DNA of 64,000 nucleotides from Tridacna crocea (GCA_943736015.1 OX031058.1:19555001-19619000), one strand, 5' to 3'. Positions 32,692 to 44,389 are shown, counted from the stretch's first letter. The notes: generated from the sequence alone by a model not told the origin. Made by a program: numbers and translations.

Positions 32692-34267
32692 TTAGCTCAC
32701 CTGAGCACAAAGTGCTCATGGTGAGCTTTTGTGATCGCACAATGTCCGTCGTCCATCGTGCATCGTCCGTCGTCCACAATTTCTTTAAACATCTTCTCCT
32801 CCTAAACCACAGGGCCAATCTTGATGAAACTTGGCAGGAATGATCCTTGGGTGAAGCTCTACCAAAGTTGTTCAAGAGATTGAATTCCAGCCAGAACTCT
32901 GGTTGCCATGGCAACCAAAAGGAAAATCTTTGAAAATCTTCTTCTCTGAAACTAGAAGGCGTAGAGCTTTGATATTTGGTATGTAGCTTCTCCTAGTGGA
33001 CCTCTACCAAGATTGTTCATATGATGCCCCTGGGGTCAAAACTGGCCTTGTCCAGGGGGTTACAAGTTCGAAACAGAGGAACAAAGAAGGAAAGCTTTAA
33101 AAATCTTCTTCTCTGAAAGTACAAGGTGCAGAGCTTTGATATTTTGTATGTAGCATCTCCTAGTAGACCTCTACCAAGACTGTTCATATGATGCCCCTGG
33201 GGTTAACCCTTTCCCAAACGACAAAATTTTAGACTTGTCCAAATCAAAAGCATTTGCAGACTACAAAATAAAAGTGACTGAAAAAATGAAATTTGTTTTG
33301 TGAAGAGTACAAAACATTGTGGGAAAAGGAGAAAACGCTGGTTACCAGCATTTTCTCCTTTTCCCACAGTGTTTTCTAAAGGCTTCTTTCTCAGGGGCGT
33401 CAAAAGTAGGGATTGTGTGGTAATGGGTTAAAACATAGGAACAAAGAAGGAAAACTTTAAAATTCTTCTTCTCTGAAACTAGTAGGAGCAGAGCTTTGAT
33501 ATTTAGTATGTAGCAACTCAAAGTGGACCTCTACCAAGATTGTTCATATGATGCCCCTGGGGTCAAAACTGGCCCTGCCCCAGGGGTCACAAGTTTGAAA
33601 CATAGGAACAAAGAAGGAAGCTTTGAAACTAGAAGGTGCAGAGTTTTGATATTTGGTATGTAGCATCTCTTAGTGGATCTCTACCAAGATTGTTCATATG
33701 ATGCCCCTGGGGTCAAAACTGGCCCTGTCTCGGGGGTCACAAGTTTGAAACATAGCAGGAAAGAAGGAAAACTTTAAAAATCTTCTTCTCTGAAACTAGA
33801 AGGTGCAGAGCTTTGATATTTGTTATGTAGCATCTCCTAGTGGACCTCTACCAAGACTGTTCATATGATGCCCCTGGAATCAAAACTGGCCCAGCTGCGG
33901 GGGTCACAAGTTTGAAACATAGGAACAATGAAGGAAAACTTTAAAATTCTTCTTCTCTGAAACTAGAAGATGCAGAGTTTTGATATTTTGTATGTAGCAT
34001 CTCTTAGTGGATCTCTACCAAGAATGTTCATATGATGCCCCTGGGGTCAAAACTGGCCAGGCTGCAGGGTCACAAGTTTGAAACAGAGGAACAAAGAAGG
34101 AAAACTTTAAAAATCTTCTCTAAAAGTAGAAGATGCATTTTGCACAGTGTGACCCTGTCAGAATTATTTGACCTTGAACTTTGATATTTGGTATTTATCT
34201 TCATTGTAGACCTTTACTGCTTAGTACTCAGGTGAGTGATATAGGACCATCATGGTTCTCTTGTTTT
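32692..34267 (+). mobile_element. Pearl/Helitron-like element with ~166 bp tandem core
   Basis: Starts TTAGCTCACCTGAGCACAAA, with AGTGCTCATGGTGAGCT pairing back. The core repeats about seven times a ~166 bp unit containing GATGCCCCTGGGGTCAAAAC and TCACAAGTTTGAAAC (starts near 33591, 33741, 33908, 34073). It ends with the hairpin GGACCATCATGGTTC and CTCTTGTTT. Non-autonomous Helitron-type (HINE/pearl) is the best fit, by architecture only. A TMF1 copy sits inside at 33203-33431. Confidence 0.7.
33203..33431 (+). mobile_element. TMF1 copy inside a pearl-like element
   Basis: Complete, both TTAAs present, breaking the tandem core of the 32692-34267 element; so this insertion is younger than its host. 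Confidence 0.93.
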
Positions 34268-35089
34268 ATTTTCTCTGCAAAAATTTATGAATTTTCATTA
34301 AAATGATATATATCTGTGTATTTTTCTTTTAATTTCCCTGTTTTACTATTAAAGAAAAGTGCTTTAAATCCAATGTAAGCTTAATTTTGGAACTGTATAC
34401 ACTTTTTCAAAGGCAGAATTTTCAGAAACAGGCACAGTGGCCCACATCTTTTTTTTTTTCTGTAACCTCTAAGAAACATAATGAGCTTTTTTATGTGCAA
34501 AATTTTCAAAAATATGTCCATAAGAAAAATTTGTATGATATCTTGTTAATCGACAATTACCATATTGTATTTTGAAGCATGCATCAATGACACATCCATT
34601 AATACATCATTAAAATTTGACCATAAACTATTGGTACATTAAACTATTAAAAAAAAAACAGTAAAGTTATGGAAAAAGCCCACATATTTCATGGATAACC
34701 CTCTCATTGTACAAAATTCTAGTAAAAAGAGCATCCAGGAAAGCATCTTTTCTCTGCTTTTATTATAAGTTTTATTTCTTGTATCTTAAACGTAAATGTC
34801 AAAGAAGTAGCCTGTATTGTAATCAGTAAAATAAGTCTAAGTTCAACTCACAAAAGACAGGAAAAAAAGGTTGATATAATGGGGGTTTGTTGAAGCCAGA
34901 CTAATTTTTCACTTTCAAGGAAATCATTTGTCTGGGCGGCAAACTCTTTTAGCATTTAACCCTATACAAATACTCTTGGGAACTTCTGAAGTGAAAGGTA
35001 TTTGAAAAAACTGCGACAGATTAAGAAATAACTCAAAAAGGGGTTGAGTTGTTGAATGCTGTTCTCAAGGTGTATTATACTTAACAACA

Positions 35090-35224
35090 AAATCTTGTCC
35101 TTCAACGACTCTGAGCAGGAAGCCTTTTAAAATATTGATTCATGTACAAGTTACAATTGATTTGTGCCCAAAACTTACAATTTTGACTACACTAAAATTT
35201 TTTCATTCTTGATAAAGAGCTACA
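35090..35224 (-). mobile_element. TMF1 copy with large internal deletion
   Basis: TTAACAACAAAATCTTGTCC, AAGCCTTTTAAAATATTG then ACTACACTAAAATTTTTTC. An unclear TTAACCC-start piece lies at ~34957. Confidence 0.45.
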
Positions 35225-35248
35225 TGATGCCCTTACATCTGAAGAAAT

Positions 35249-35323
35249 TTAACTCTTACCCCATAAGGCATTTTTATGGTATCTCTAATTGACCCTAAAT
35301 AACAGCAAGGGTGAAGCCATTTT
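35249..35323 (+). mobile_element. TMF1 subfamily D, left part, split by a pearl-like element
   Basis: TTAACTCTTACCCCATAAGG then TGACCCTAAATAACAGCAAG equals the inverted end of the 22707 copy. The matching remainder resumes at ~36971. Confidence 0.75.
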
Positions 35324-36970
35324 TAGCTCCGCTGGCCTTTGGCCAGTGGGCTTATGTCATGGCCCGTTGTCCGTCGTGCGTGCGTGCGTGCGTCCGTCCG
35401 TTAACTTTTTCTTTAAACATCTTCTTCTCTGAAACTACCCATCCAATTTTGATGAAACTTCACAGAAATGATCCTGCCATGGTCCTCTTCAGAATTTCTT
35501 GAAAGAATTTAATTCCTTCAAAAACTCTGGTTGCCATGGCAACAAAACTGAAAAATTTTGAAAATCTTCTTGTCTGAAACCGTAAGGCCTAGAGCTACCA
35601 AATTTGGCATGTAGCTTTATCTAGTGGATCTCTACCAAGTTTCTTCAAATTATAGCCCTGGGGTCAAAATTGGTCCTGCCCCGGGGGTCACAAGTTTTAC
35701 ATGGGCTTATTTAGTGAGAACTTTAAAAGTCCTCTTCTACCTAGGCATAGGGCCTAGGGCTACCAAATTTGGGATATTGTTTTATTTAGTGGACCTCTAC
35801 CAAGAGTGTCTAAATTATAGCCCTGGGGTCAAAATTGGCCGCGCCCCAGGGGTAACAAGTTTTACATGGGCTTATATAGGGAGAACTTCAAAATTCTTCT
35901 TCCACCTAGTCATAGGGCCTAGGGCTACCAAATTTGGCGTGTAGCTTTATCTAGTGGACCTCTACCAAGGGTTTCCAACTTATAGCCCAGGGATCAAATT
36001 TGGCCCCGCCCCGGGGGGTAACAAATTTTACATGGGCTTATATAGGGAAAACTTTCAAAATCTTGTCGCACCTAGCTATAAGGACTAGGGCTATCAAATT
36101 TTGCATGTAGCTTTATCTAGGGGGTCTCTACCAAGGGTGCCCAGAAGTATAGCCCTGGGGTCAAATTTAGCCCCCGTCACAGGGGATCACAAGTTTTGCA
36201 TTGGCTTATATAGGGAAACTTTAATAATCTACTCGTACATAGCCATAAGGCCTAGGGCTACCAAATTTTGCATGTAGCTTTATCTAATGGGCTTCTACCA
36301 AAAGGGCCAAAATTTTAACTTTGGGGGTGAAGTTTGACCCCATCCCAGGGGTCACAAGTTTTACATTGGCTTTATAAACCTGTTTCATGGGTCACATATT
36401 TTACAGGGCCTTTTATTGAGCAAACTTGTTGTACAGGGCTTTTTATTGGGCAAGATTAAAAAATCTTCGTGTTTATAACCACACATTCTAGTTTCAAATT
36501 GTAGATATGGGGTCAAAATTGGCTCCATCCAGGGATCACAAGTTTAACATGGGCCTCAAGATATAGTCACTTTAATTTATACATTAATCAAGGGAAATAA
36601 CTTTTTATGAAAGATAAAGTTTGGTACTATTTACCTCCCTTGATTATCAAACTGCATTGATACATGATTGATGCTAGACATTAAGTTTTTTGATAGAAAA
36701 TATTCTGTTTTCAAGTGTTATTCATTATTTTGATGCTAATAGTTACGCTCACATGAGGTGAATAATAAATTCAGAGTAAGATTTCTATCATTCAGCTTAT
36801 TTTTCCAAGGATTTTACCTTTCATGCTAATGAATTAACCTGCTTGTACTGCATGACAGCGTTCATTGTTTTTGAAGGCCCTCTTTTTCATGTTCATGAAA
36901 ACTTCAATTTGTGTGGTAAAGGGTTAAAAAGCCAGTGGAGCGATACAGGGCCATCATGGCCCTCTTGTTT
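35324..36970 (+). mobile_element. Pearl/Helitron-like element, second type
   Basis: Starts TAGCTCCGCTGGCCTTTGGC, then a GTGCGTGC/CGTCCGTC run. The core repeats a ~165 bp unit with ACAAGTTTTACATGGGCTTA (near 35691, 35855, 36021, 36189, 36354). It ends with the hairpin GGGCCATCATGGCCC and CTCTTGTTT. Core sequence differs from the 32692 element but period and end match. It splits a TMF1 subfamily D copy. Confidence 0.72.
36855..36927 (+). mobile_element. TMF1 right-end remnant within the pearl-like element
   Basis: CTTCAATTTGTGTGGTAAAGGGTTAA-type end, 13 bp before the host element's terminal hairpin region. Confidence 0.5.
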
Positions 36971-37070
36971 ATGTGTATTTGACTGCTTTTGATAGTGTAG
37001 AAAACATTGTGGCAAAAGGTGAAATTGATTCCTGAACAATTTCTTGAACTTATTGTTGGACCTGCCTTCA
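36971..37070 (+). mobile_element. TMF1 subfamily D, continuation
   Basis: ATGTGTATTTGACTGCTTTT then GTGTAGAAAACATTGTGGCA continues the copy begun at 35249; decays before the second arm. Confidence 0.7.
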
Positions 37071-37427
37071 TTATAAAAACAAAAGAGCAAATTTTTACAT
37101 GCACAATTTGACAAATAGGGCAATTAGTCTTGTGGGAGGATCTCTTCTACCTGAACCCTCCCAAAACACCCGACCCACCTCAAAAGAATTTTTTTCTTCT
37201 GCTTCTGAAATATTTAAGTATCTATGCAGTGAACTGCACACTACTGAATCACATTAACCTATTATGCTTACATAATGAACTTGTTTTCTCTGAAGGAAGT
37301 AGTAGATATAAACTTTATTACCAAACTTTAGAGCAAACATCTAGAATGACAGTACGTTTTTGCTTATAAAATCTTCATTTATGAACTTGAGTCCACTCAG
37401 CTTTAACTCTTTTTCAAACAAACTGTG

Positions 37428-37656
37428 TTTTAGCCCATTACCAAACGACAATATTTTAGACTGGTCCAAATTGAAAGCATTTGCAGACGACAAAATAAAA
37501 GTGACAGAAAATTTGAAATTTATTTTGTCAAGGGTAGAAAACATTGTGGGAAAAGGTAAAAATGCTGGTAACCAGCATTTGCTTCTTTTCCCACAATGTT
37601 TTCAAAAGGCTTCTTTTCCAGGGGGTCAAAAGTTGGTATTGTGTGGTAAAGGGTTA
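37428..37656 (+). mobile_element. TMF1 copy
   Basis: Near full length; first TTAA degraded to TTTAG; right palindrome arm has CATTTGCTTC. Confidence 0.85.
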
Positions 37657-37798
37657 GCAACCTGTGGGGGGAATTATGCTTTGAAAGAAAAGGGGAAAAT
37701 GCTGTTAATCAGCATTTTTTATCCTTTCGGACAATGTTTCCTATTATCTAAAGGACAAATTGCATTATTTTAGCCAGATTTAATGTGTCATCTTTTAA
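37657..37798 (-). mobile_element. TMF1 partial copy
   Basis: AAAATGCTGTTAATCAGCATTTT with a worn left-arm side, running to TTAA shared with TMF2. Confidence 0.55.
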
Positions 37799-38044
37799 CT
37801 CTTTAACTGCTGAATAAATAAAATACATTTTTGCAAAGGCTAGGAACACAAATTTACTCTACAAGATTAATCTAGAATGTAACCGATGATAGTGTAGATG
37901 AGAAATCAGACCACATATTTTGTGCAGTCTAATCTTGATCTAAATTGTGCACCAAAGCTTCTGGTGTTGTCTATGGTATGGAAAGAGGTAATCAATTCTT
38001 TGATTTTGGTAGAGTCAATTTTTTTCCATAAAGTAAAGAGTTAA
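37795..38044 (+). mobile_element. TMF2 copy (second TTAA MITE family)
   Basis: TTAA, CTCTTTAACTGCTGAATAAA start; inner palindrome ATCAGACCACATATTTTG.. GTGCAGTCTAATCTTG; end TGTTGTCTATGGTATG .. AAAGTAAAGAGTTAA. TTAA target and CCCTTT-type start resemble TMF1 but the body is unrelated. Confidence 0.7.
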
Positions 38045-38467
38045 TGAGGCCATTACACTCTTTCTGTTTTTCACTGTTTATATTATCCGACAAAGTGATG
38101 CCAAATAGAAGTCGGTTTCCTGCTTCATTTTGCAACAATCCCAGGATTCTCTTGACTGAATGAGGTTGGCACCTGACAGGTCACCTTTGTTATTTTCCCT
38201 TCTTCTTCTTTCTTATTGTTTGTATTCCAGAATGTGATTCATAGGTTTGAAAATTTTTGAAACTACCAATGTTCTGAATTTGCTTCATACCATTACAACT
38301 TTGAAATCACATGATATATAGTTATCAAAAGACAAGTTATAGACTGATTAACCACTTTTGAAAATAAAGTAAGATGACAAATAATTTTATGTTCAAAATT
38401 AATGCTGATATTTGTCTTTGACACCATATAAAGTATTGTTGACAAAGGGAAAAAAAAATTTTTTTTT

Positions 38468-38665
38468 TTAACCTTTTACACACAATAGCTAGTTTTAAGG
38501 ACCAAAGAAAAAACCCTCGTGAAACATGGAGAAAGAAGAAAAAGCTGGTTACCAGCATTTTCTCCTTTTCCTGCAATGTTTTCAAAAGGCTTCTTTTACA
38601 GAGTTGTAAAAACCAACTCTGGTTGTTGGTTTGTTTAGTAAGGGGATTGTTTAGTAAAGGGTTAA
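38468..38665. mobile_element. TMF1 arm-swapped hybrid (two right arms)
   Basis: Both ends are right-arm type: one side ACACACAATAGC.. GACCAAAGAAA, the other AAAGGCTTCTTTTAC .. TTTAGTAAAGGG. No CCAAATTGAAAGC arm exists, so the element is an inverted duplication about the palindrome. Confidence 0.75.
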
Positions 38666-38888
38666 CTCTTTACCAAACAACAAAATTCAACCAGGTCCAA
38701 ATTGAAAGCATTTGCAGGCGACAAAATAAAAGTGACTGAAAAATTGAAATTTGTTATGTAAGGGTAGAAAACATTGTGGGAAAAGGAGGAAATGCTGGTT
38801 ACCAGCATTTTCTCCTTTTCCCACAATGTTTTCAAAAGGCCTCTCCCTTAGGGTCGTTAAAAGTTGGGATTGTGTGGTGAAGGGTTAA
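38662..38888 (+). mobile_element. TMF1 copy
   Basis: Complete; shares TTAA with the hybrid before it; palindrome GGAGGAAATGC has one unmirrored change. Confidence 0.9.
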
Positions 38889-39074
38889 AGAAGGCAGATA
38901 TTGAACTTAAGCTGTTTATTTCAAGGAGCTAATGACCCTTGTATGCTAAACAGTTGGAATATTTAAAATATACAGATATTCTAAGATTCATAAATATTTT
39001 CATAACCTAAAAAATGCTCTTGGACCTATAACATTGATAATTCACCAATCATTCTAAATATACATGTATTGCAT

Positions 39075-39232
39075 TTTAGTTTTATTGTAGATTTAGCTAG
39101 TGAAATAATTTCTGATTGGCTAAAACAAAATGGTTTAGCCAATCAGAATTTGTTTAACATTGATATTTAGTAAATTCTTGACATCAGGACTAAGAGTGCT
39201 TTTAAGAATGGTTTGTGAAAACCAGCCAGGTT
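39075..39232. mobile_element. GGGCCC-type foldback, decayed
   Basis: Same tip (CTGATTGGCTAAAACA / GGTTTAGCCAATCAG) with eroded outer ends (AAGAATGGTTTGTGAA). Confidence 0.65.
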
Positions 39233-39411
39233 TGAAGTTCCATTCACATTCAGAAAGATCCTCCTTGCAGGATTTTTCTTCATCTGTTGTAACTTCTGGA
39301 AGTTTCTAAGTCAATAAAAGTATTCTGAACAGTGTGAATGTGATTTTATGTTTAGTTCGGACCTCTGAAAATCTTTAACAACAAAGATTGTGTGTCAGAC
39401 TGCACCCCGCT

Positions 39412-39725
39412 TGTTAGGCCCAGTGGCTGAGTTGGTCACATAAAGTGCTTAACTCTTTACCAATCATTCCCTGATTATTACGACCCTGAGATAGAAGCCG
39501 TTTAAAAACATTGTTGGAAAAGGAGAACATGCTGGTAACCAGCATTTTCTCCTTTTCCCACAATGTTTTCTACCCTGCTGGAAACAAATTTCAATTTTTG
39601 AGTTATGTTTATTTTTGTCACCCGCTGGTGCTTTCAATTCGGACGGTCTGAAATTTTGTCATTTGGTAAAGAGTTAAACTCTTTGGTTGCTAGTTCAATC
39701 CCCACATACTCATTCCTACTTCTCA
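39412..39725 (+). mobile_element. tRNA-derived SINE head split by a TMF1 copy
   Basis: The A-box part (GGCCCAGTGGCTGAGTTGG, ~39417-39435) and the B-box part (CTAGTTCAATCCCC, ~39690-39703) lie on either side of the TMF1 element at 39449-39677. Removing that element and one TTAA restores normal A-to-B spacing, so the SINE was there first. Confidence 0.55.
39449..39677 (-). mobile_element. TMF1 copy inserted in a SINE
   Basis: Complete with TTAA both sides; separates the A and B boxes of the SINE at 39412-39725. Confidence 0.92.
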
Positions 39726-39974
39726 TCTGAACATTTTTATGACAGCGTTTATGTGGGATGCAGCGAGTGTTTATGTGGGATGCAGCAAATGTTTATGTGG
39801 GCTGCAGCAAGTAGCTTTGAAAGAATGTATTAGTATTTACAGGAAAGCACAGATAGGTGCACTGATGATTATTATAGTGTTGAAAGCAGTTTTAAACATG
39901 AACAAAAAATCAACTATCAAAACATGCTGTGTGACATCTCTTTTAAATGGAACAATTTATCTTTTCCGGCTCTC

Positions 39975-40045
39975 TGACCCACCATTGTGTGAAAAAGAGA
40001 AAATGCTGATTACCACCAGTTTGTCTTTTTCATAATCTTTTCATT
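39975..40045. mobile_element. TMF1 palindrome fragment
   Basis: TTGTGTGAAAAAGAGAAAATGCTG-like arm and TTGTCTTTTTC return only. Confidence 0.4.
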
Positions 40046-40351
40046 GTCTGTCTAACATAGTTTAGTTATAATATGGGCCTATTTAACTCAATGTAGTATG
40101 GAACAGAGAGAAAAGACAGGATTTTGAACTTTTTTTTCTCCCATTTCTCGTAGTGTTGTTCAAAGTCCCAAAGTATATGGGGCCATCTGTTTAGGGCTCT
40201 AGCACTGAGAAAAGGGTTTTGGGAAAAAGTCAACAAAAATATAACAACAGGCCTTCTCCTAGTATAAATGTTTATGTTTGATAAAATAAACTTTGATTGG
40301 GTAAATTTGTTTGGAAAATTAGGAATGTGTTTTTTAGACACTGTGGGTGAC

Positions 40352-40549
40352 TTAACCCTTTACCAAACAATCCCTGGTTTGTACAACCCTCAGATAGAAG
40401 CCTTTTGAAAACATTTTGGGAAAATGAGAAAATCCTTTTCCCACAATGTTGTCTAACAAATTTCAATGTTTGAGTTACTGTTAATGTGTTGTCTGCAATT
40501 GCTTTGAATTTGGACCAGTCTAAAATTTTGTTGTTTGGTAAAGAGTTAA
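40352..40549 (-). mobile_element. TMF1 copy lacking the palindrome tip
   Basis: Arms are truncated to AAATGAGAAAATCCTTTTCCC, the ~30 bp tip being deleted; ends and outer arms are normal. Confidence 0.85.
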
Positions 40550-41114
40550 TCTTTTGATTGATAAGTTTATGTCTGCCATGAGATTACTTACCCTTGTGCT
40601 GTTATTAAAAGGTCATAGCTAGTGAGGATTGTGTAAATTCAAGATCAGACTACACAGAAAATGTAGTGTGATCTTGGATCTGCACTATCAGATTACAGAG
40701 AGATATACTTGCCAAAAACAGCCTTTATAATTATTGCTTTTTTTTTCTGATGGTTAAAAAAACACATGTTGCAATTTTTCAGCAATTCAATCAGTCACAA
40801 AAATAGTTAAGGCTTTTCTGTTAAGGGTCAGTTTGGTTCAGAGATGACAGAGATTGGTTGAGTAGATAGGCCTGTGGTTTTGGCCTGGCTTTGTAGAGAG
40901 AATCTGCAACAAGGCCGTGCTATAAACAGGATGTTAATAATTGTGCACCATCCTAGTTTTCAAAATAGAAATATGGTAGATACAATGTATGTTCTAGGTT
41001 TCATATTTGCTTATGGCTGAGAACAAAAAGATAGAAGGAATAAATCAACTTAGTTTTAAGTTTGGTACAATGTGCAAACTTGTTTGAAACAATTTTTATT
41101 AATAAATTACTGTC

Positions 41115-41160
41115 TAGATCTCCTCTGGCATAAGGCCAACAAGCTTATGTCATGACTGTG
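41115..41160 (+). mobile_element. 5' stub of the second pearl-like type
   Basis: CTCCTCTGGCATAAGGCCAA then GCTTATGTCATG. Confidence 0.45.
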
Positions 41161-41186
41161 TGTCTGTAACAGGAAAGATCTGGTCC

Positions 41187-41383
41187 AGGGTCCGTATTCA
41201 CTCACCATTCTCAAGACCTTTCTTAGTCTTATTCTCCAGATTTTCCACCTGTGAAAGTAACACAATTTTGATTGGCTAAACCATTTGGTTTAGCCAATCA
41301 GAAGTTGTGTTACTTTTAAACTTGGAAAGTCTTGCAGAATTAGACAAAAAATGTTCTTAAAGAATCATTGGTGAATCCAGACG
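41187..41383. mobile_element. GGGCCC-type foldback
   Basis: AGGGTCCGTATTCACTCACC to ATTGGTGAATCCAGAC; same tip as at 15076. Confidence 0.75.
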
Positions 41384-41437
41384 TAGGTTTTACAACAGAA
41401 TGTTGCTCCATCAGAAAACATGGGGGGTTCAGCCAGG

Positions 41438-41454
41438 CCCCCCCCCCCCCCCCC
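41438..41454 (+). repeat. Run of 17 C
   Basis: Homopolymer; a shorter C run follows at ~41541. Confidence 0.9.
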
Positions 41455-41774
41455 AATAATTTAGAAAATCATAGTAACTAAAATATGAGTTTTTAGTGCA
41501 ATGCAACAACCATGCGAAAAATCTCAGTATTCTGAAGTTAGCCCCCCCCCAATCTTGAAATGCTTCCTATGTGCCTGCATGTAGACACCTTTAGGGCACC
41601 TTGAACTTAATACATAATTTAGATATAATGATAGTAAAGGAAAATGCATGGTCCAATAAGAGCATGTTTACTTATTCTTGTATGATTTCTTTCGGTGTAG
41701 CTGAATGCACTGGCTAAATTTGACCTATAGTAAAATAATCAGTAATTTACAAAGAGCAAAAAAATGTGCCTGCT

Positions 41775-43010
41775 GACTTTTGTAGATTCTTTTACAAGGA
41801 AAAATTTACAAAAGCTCATCCAGAGCATTTTGTCTTCAGGTGAGCTAAAATGATATACAGTTTAACCCATTACCAAACAAGAAAATTTTAGACTGGTCCA
41901 TATTGAAAGCATTTGCAGACGACAAAATAAAGGTGACTATAAAATTGAAATGTGTTCTGGAAAGGGTAGAAAACACTGTGGGAAAAGGAGAAAATGCTGG
42001 TTACCAGCATTTTCTCCTTTTCCCACAGTGTTTTCAAAAGGCTTCTTCCTCAGGGGCGTCAAAAGTAGGGATTGTGTGGTAATGGGTTAAGAGGCACTGG
42101 AAAACAAGTGTAAAAATTGGGTCACATCAGGACAAGAAGTATATCACAGGGAACTTTTGTGGAGTCTAGAGGCCACATTATGAGTCGATACTCATGAAAC
42201 TTTGTCAAAATGTTTGCCTTGATTACAGATGACCTCAGATCAGCTGAGATCAAATAGTAGGTCACTTGAACAAATCTTGGACCCTTTATGCATTCAAGAG
42301 GGTGTGTTTCTGGTCCAAATACATATGAAAGTTAGACTTTTTTTTTTTGCTGATATTCACTTCAGATCAAGGTCATTTTAGATAAAAGAAAGTCATTTGA
42401 TCAAATATTAGAAAAACTTAGTGTGCACTAAGAGGCCTCATTCTCAGTCTGATACCCATGAAACATGGTCAGAATGTTGCGTATGTCAACAAAGGTCAGA
42501 CGTATCATCTGAAAGATATAAAAATGCATCGTTTGGTCATTTATGGTCATAAGGTAAGGCATTGGGATAACTGTAAAAAAAAAAAATTATGCACACTAGA
42601 GGCTTAATTTTCAGTATGATACTTGTGAAAATTGGCCAGAATATCTATCCTGATGGTGTCCCAGACAATTAAAACCTGGGTTATGTGGGAGCAAAAAGTA
42701 GGTCATATAGAAAAAATATTTATGTGCTCTACAGACCTCATTTTCAGTCTGATACTCATGAAAATTGGTCAGAATCTGGCTTGTTGAGTTGATATCAAAG
42801 ACAGGTTTAAAACTGGGACATGTGGGATCAAAAAGTAGGTTAGTTGGACAAATCTTAGAAAATGCCTATATGCACTTCAGAGACCAGATTTTCAGATCAA
42901 TACTTATGAAATGTGGTCAAAATATTTGTCTTGTTGATCTTTCGGACAAGATTAAAATCAGGTTATTAAGGTCTAAAAGAAAGTTATTAGCACTCGTGCG
43001 TTTTTACATC
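41775..43010. mobile_element. Third pearl-like tandem element, with TMF1 insertion
   Basis: An edge with TTCAGGTGAGCTAAAATG (~41836) is followed, after the TMF1 copy at 41862-42090, by about five units of ~135-260 bp containing GATACTCATGAAA-x-TTGGTCAGAAT (near 42169, 42431, 42598, 42732, 42881). The far end is not defined. Confidence 0.55.
41862..42090 (+). mobile_element. TMF1 copy
   Basis: Complete with mirrored ACACTGTGGG / CCCACAGTGT arms; lies between two parts of a pearl-like element. Confidence 0.92.
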
Positions 43011-43078
43011 ACAATGTCCTGGATCTCTCTAGCAATCCTAGATGACTTAACTCAGGCTAAGGCCGACAGCACTTGTGT

Positions 43079-43305
43079 TTAACCTATTACCACACAATCC
43101 CTGCTATTGACGCCCCTGAGAAAGAAGCCATTAGAAAACATTGTGGGATAATGAGAAAATGCTGGTTACCAGCATTTTCTCCTTTTCCCACAATGTTTTC
43201 TACCCTTCACCAAACAAGTTTAAATTTTCAGTCACTTTTATTTTGTGGTCTTCAAATGCTTTCAATTTGGACAAGTCTCAAATATTGTCATCTAGTAATG
43301 AGTTA
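43079..43305 (-). mobile_element. TMF1 copy
   Basis: Complete; last TTAA changed to TTAG; one arm GGGATAATGAG. Confidence 0.88.
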
Positions 43306-43423
43306 GACATATTTCTTACTAGTCCTTTTAGTATGATAGACGAAAACAAGGTTTTGCAGGTGCCTAATAGATCAGACTGTACAAAAAGTGCTCATGTACT
43401 TCTCACACGGTCAAACCTCTTAC

Positions 43424-43758
43424 TCCTTACCACATAATCCTGACTTTTAACAACCCTGAGTGAAAGAAGCCTTTTGAAAACATTGTGAGAAGAAGAGAAA
43501 ATGCTGGTAGCCAGCATTTTCTCCTTTTCCCACAATGTTTTCTACCCTTCCCAAACCAAATTTCAGTTTTTTCAGCCACATTTATTTTGTCATCTGTAAA
43601 TGGTTTCAGTTTGGACCAGTCCAGTGTAGTTTGAACCGATTTGGAAGCACTTGCAGACAACAAAATTAACCAGCATTTTCTCCTTTTCCCACAATGTTTT
43701 CAGAAGGCTTCTTCGTCAGGATCATAAAAAAAGTTGGAATTGTGTGGTAAAGGGTTAT
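43424..43758. mobile_element. Two TMF1 copies fused head to head
   Basis: A minus copy to ~43627 joins, through GACCAGTCCAGTG, a deleted plus copy (GGAAGCACTTGCAGACAAC, then directly ACCAGCATTTTC). Both outer ends are right-arm type. Confidence 0.75.
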
Positions 43759-44389
43759 GAGAGAAATGTTTATGATGCTCAAGTGGTTTTCACAAACACT
43801 GATCAAGATTAACGAAAATGGTATCAATTTGACTGAAACATGCTAAATATTTAAGCGTCACATTTCTTCGAGCAAGGGTTGCAAACAGTGGGGGATTGTT
43901 TAAATCAGATAAAGAAGACTGATATGGAATCACTGATGTAATTTCTTTATCTTTGTGTTTTCTTAGTAAATCTATTTTTCTAGAAGAAAAATTGCCCTCC
44001 CGCGGTTTGCACACAACTTAAATGTTTTCTTCATACATATTATTATGTCATGTTTCATCAGTCTGCTGCAATAGAAATGTCCATAACATAATGACAGATA
44101 CAAAGCAATAATACTCACAAGGATAAGTTTGATCTTTGAATGATGTCATATTAATTCGTTATCAGTGGATAAAATTTTATACTTGGCAAAATTTAAATAA
44201 GCTGGAAATGTCTCAGGCTTATGTATATGATGTGATTTGTCTTAGTGAAAGAAATGGTCCATTTCATTTCATTTAGTCTAAGGTATAACACATAATTTAC
44301 TGCAGACTGATTTGGAAAACCCTGCAGTATTTGTTAAATTGTATTTCTCCTTTTGCAATAATGTTTTCATGCATTGAACCTTAACTTGC

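Noticed and set aside
35624-35944. 106-codon ORF with internal repetition (SFTWAY, IGPRATKFG)
   Set aside because: It follows the ~165 bp tandem core of the pearl-like element and breaks in neighbouring units.
42765-43082. 105-codon ORF with repeated GHVGSKSRLVG/ HMWDQK-like units
   Set aside because: Produced by the tandem units of the 41775-43010 element; no splice or coding evidence.
43790-44014. 74-codon minus-strand ORF (KIDLLRKHKDKEITS)
   Set aside because: No splice sites, homology or start context that I can defend; left out as a chance frame or relic.
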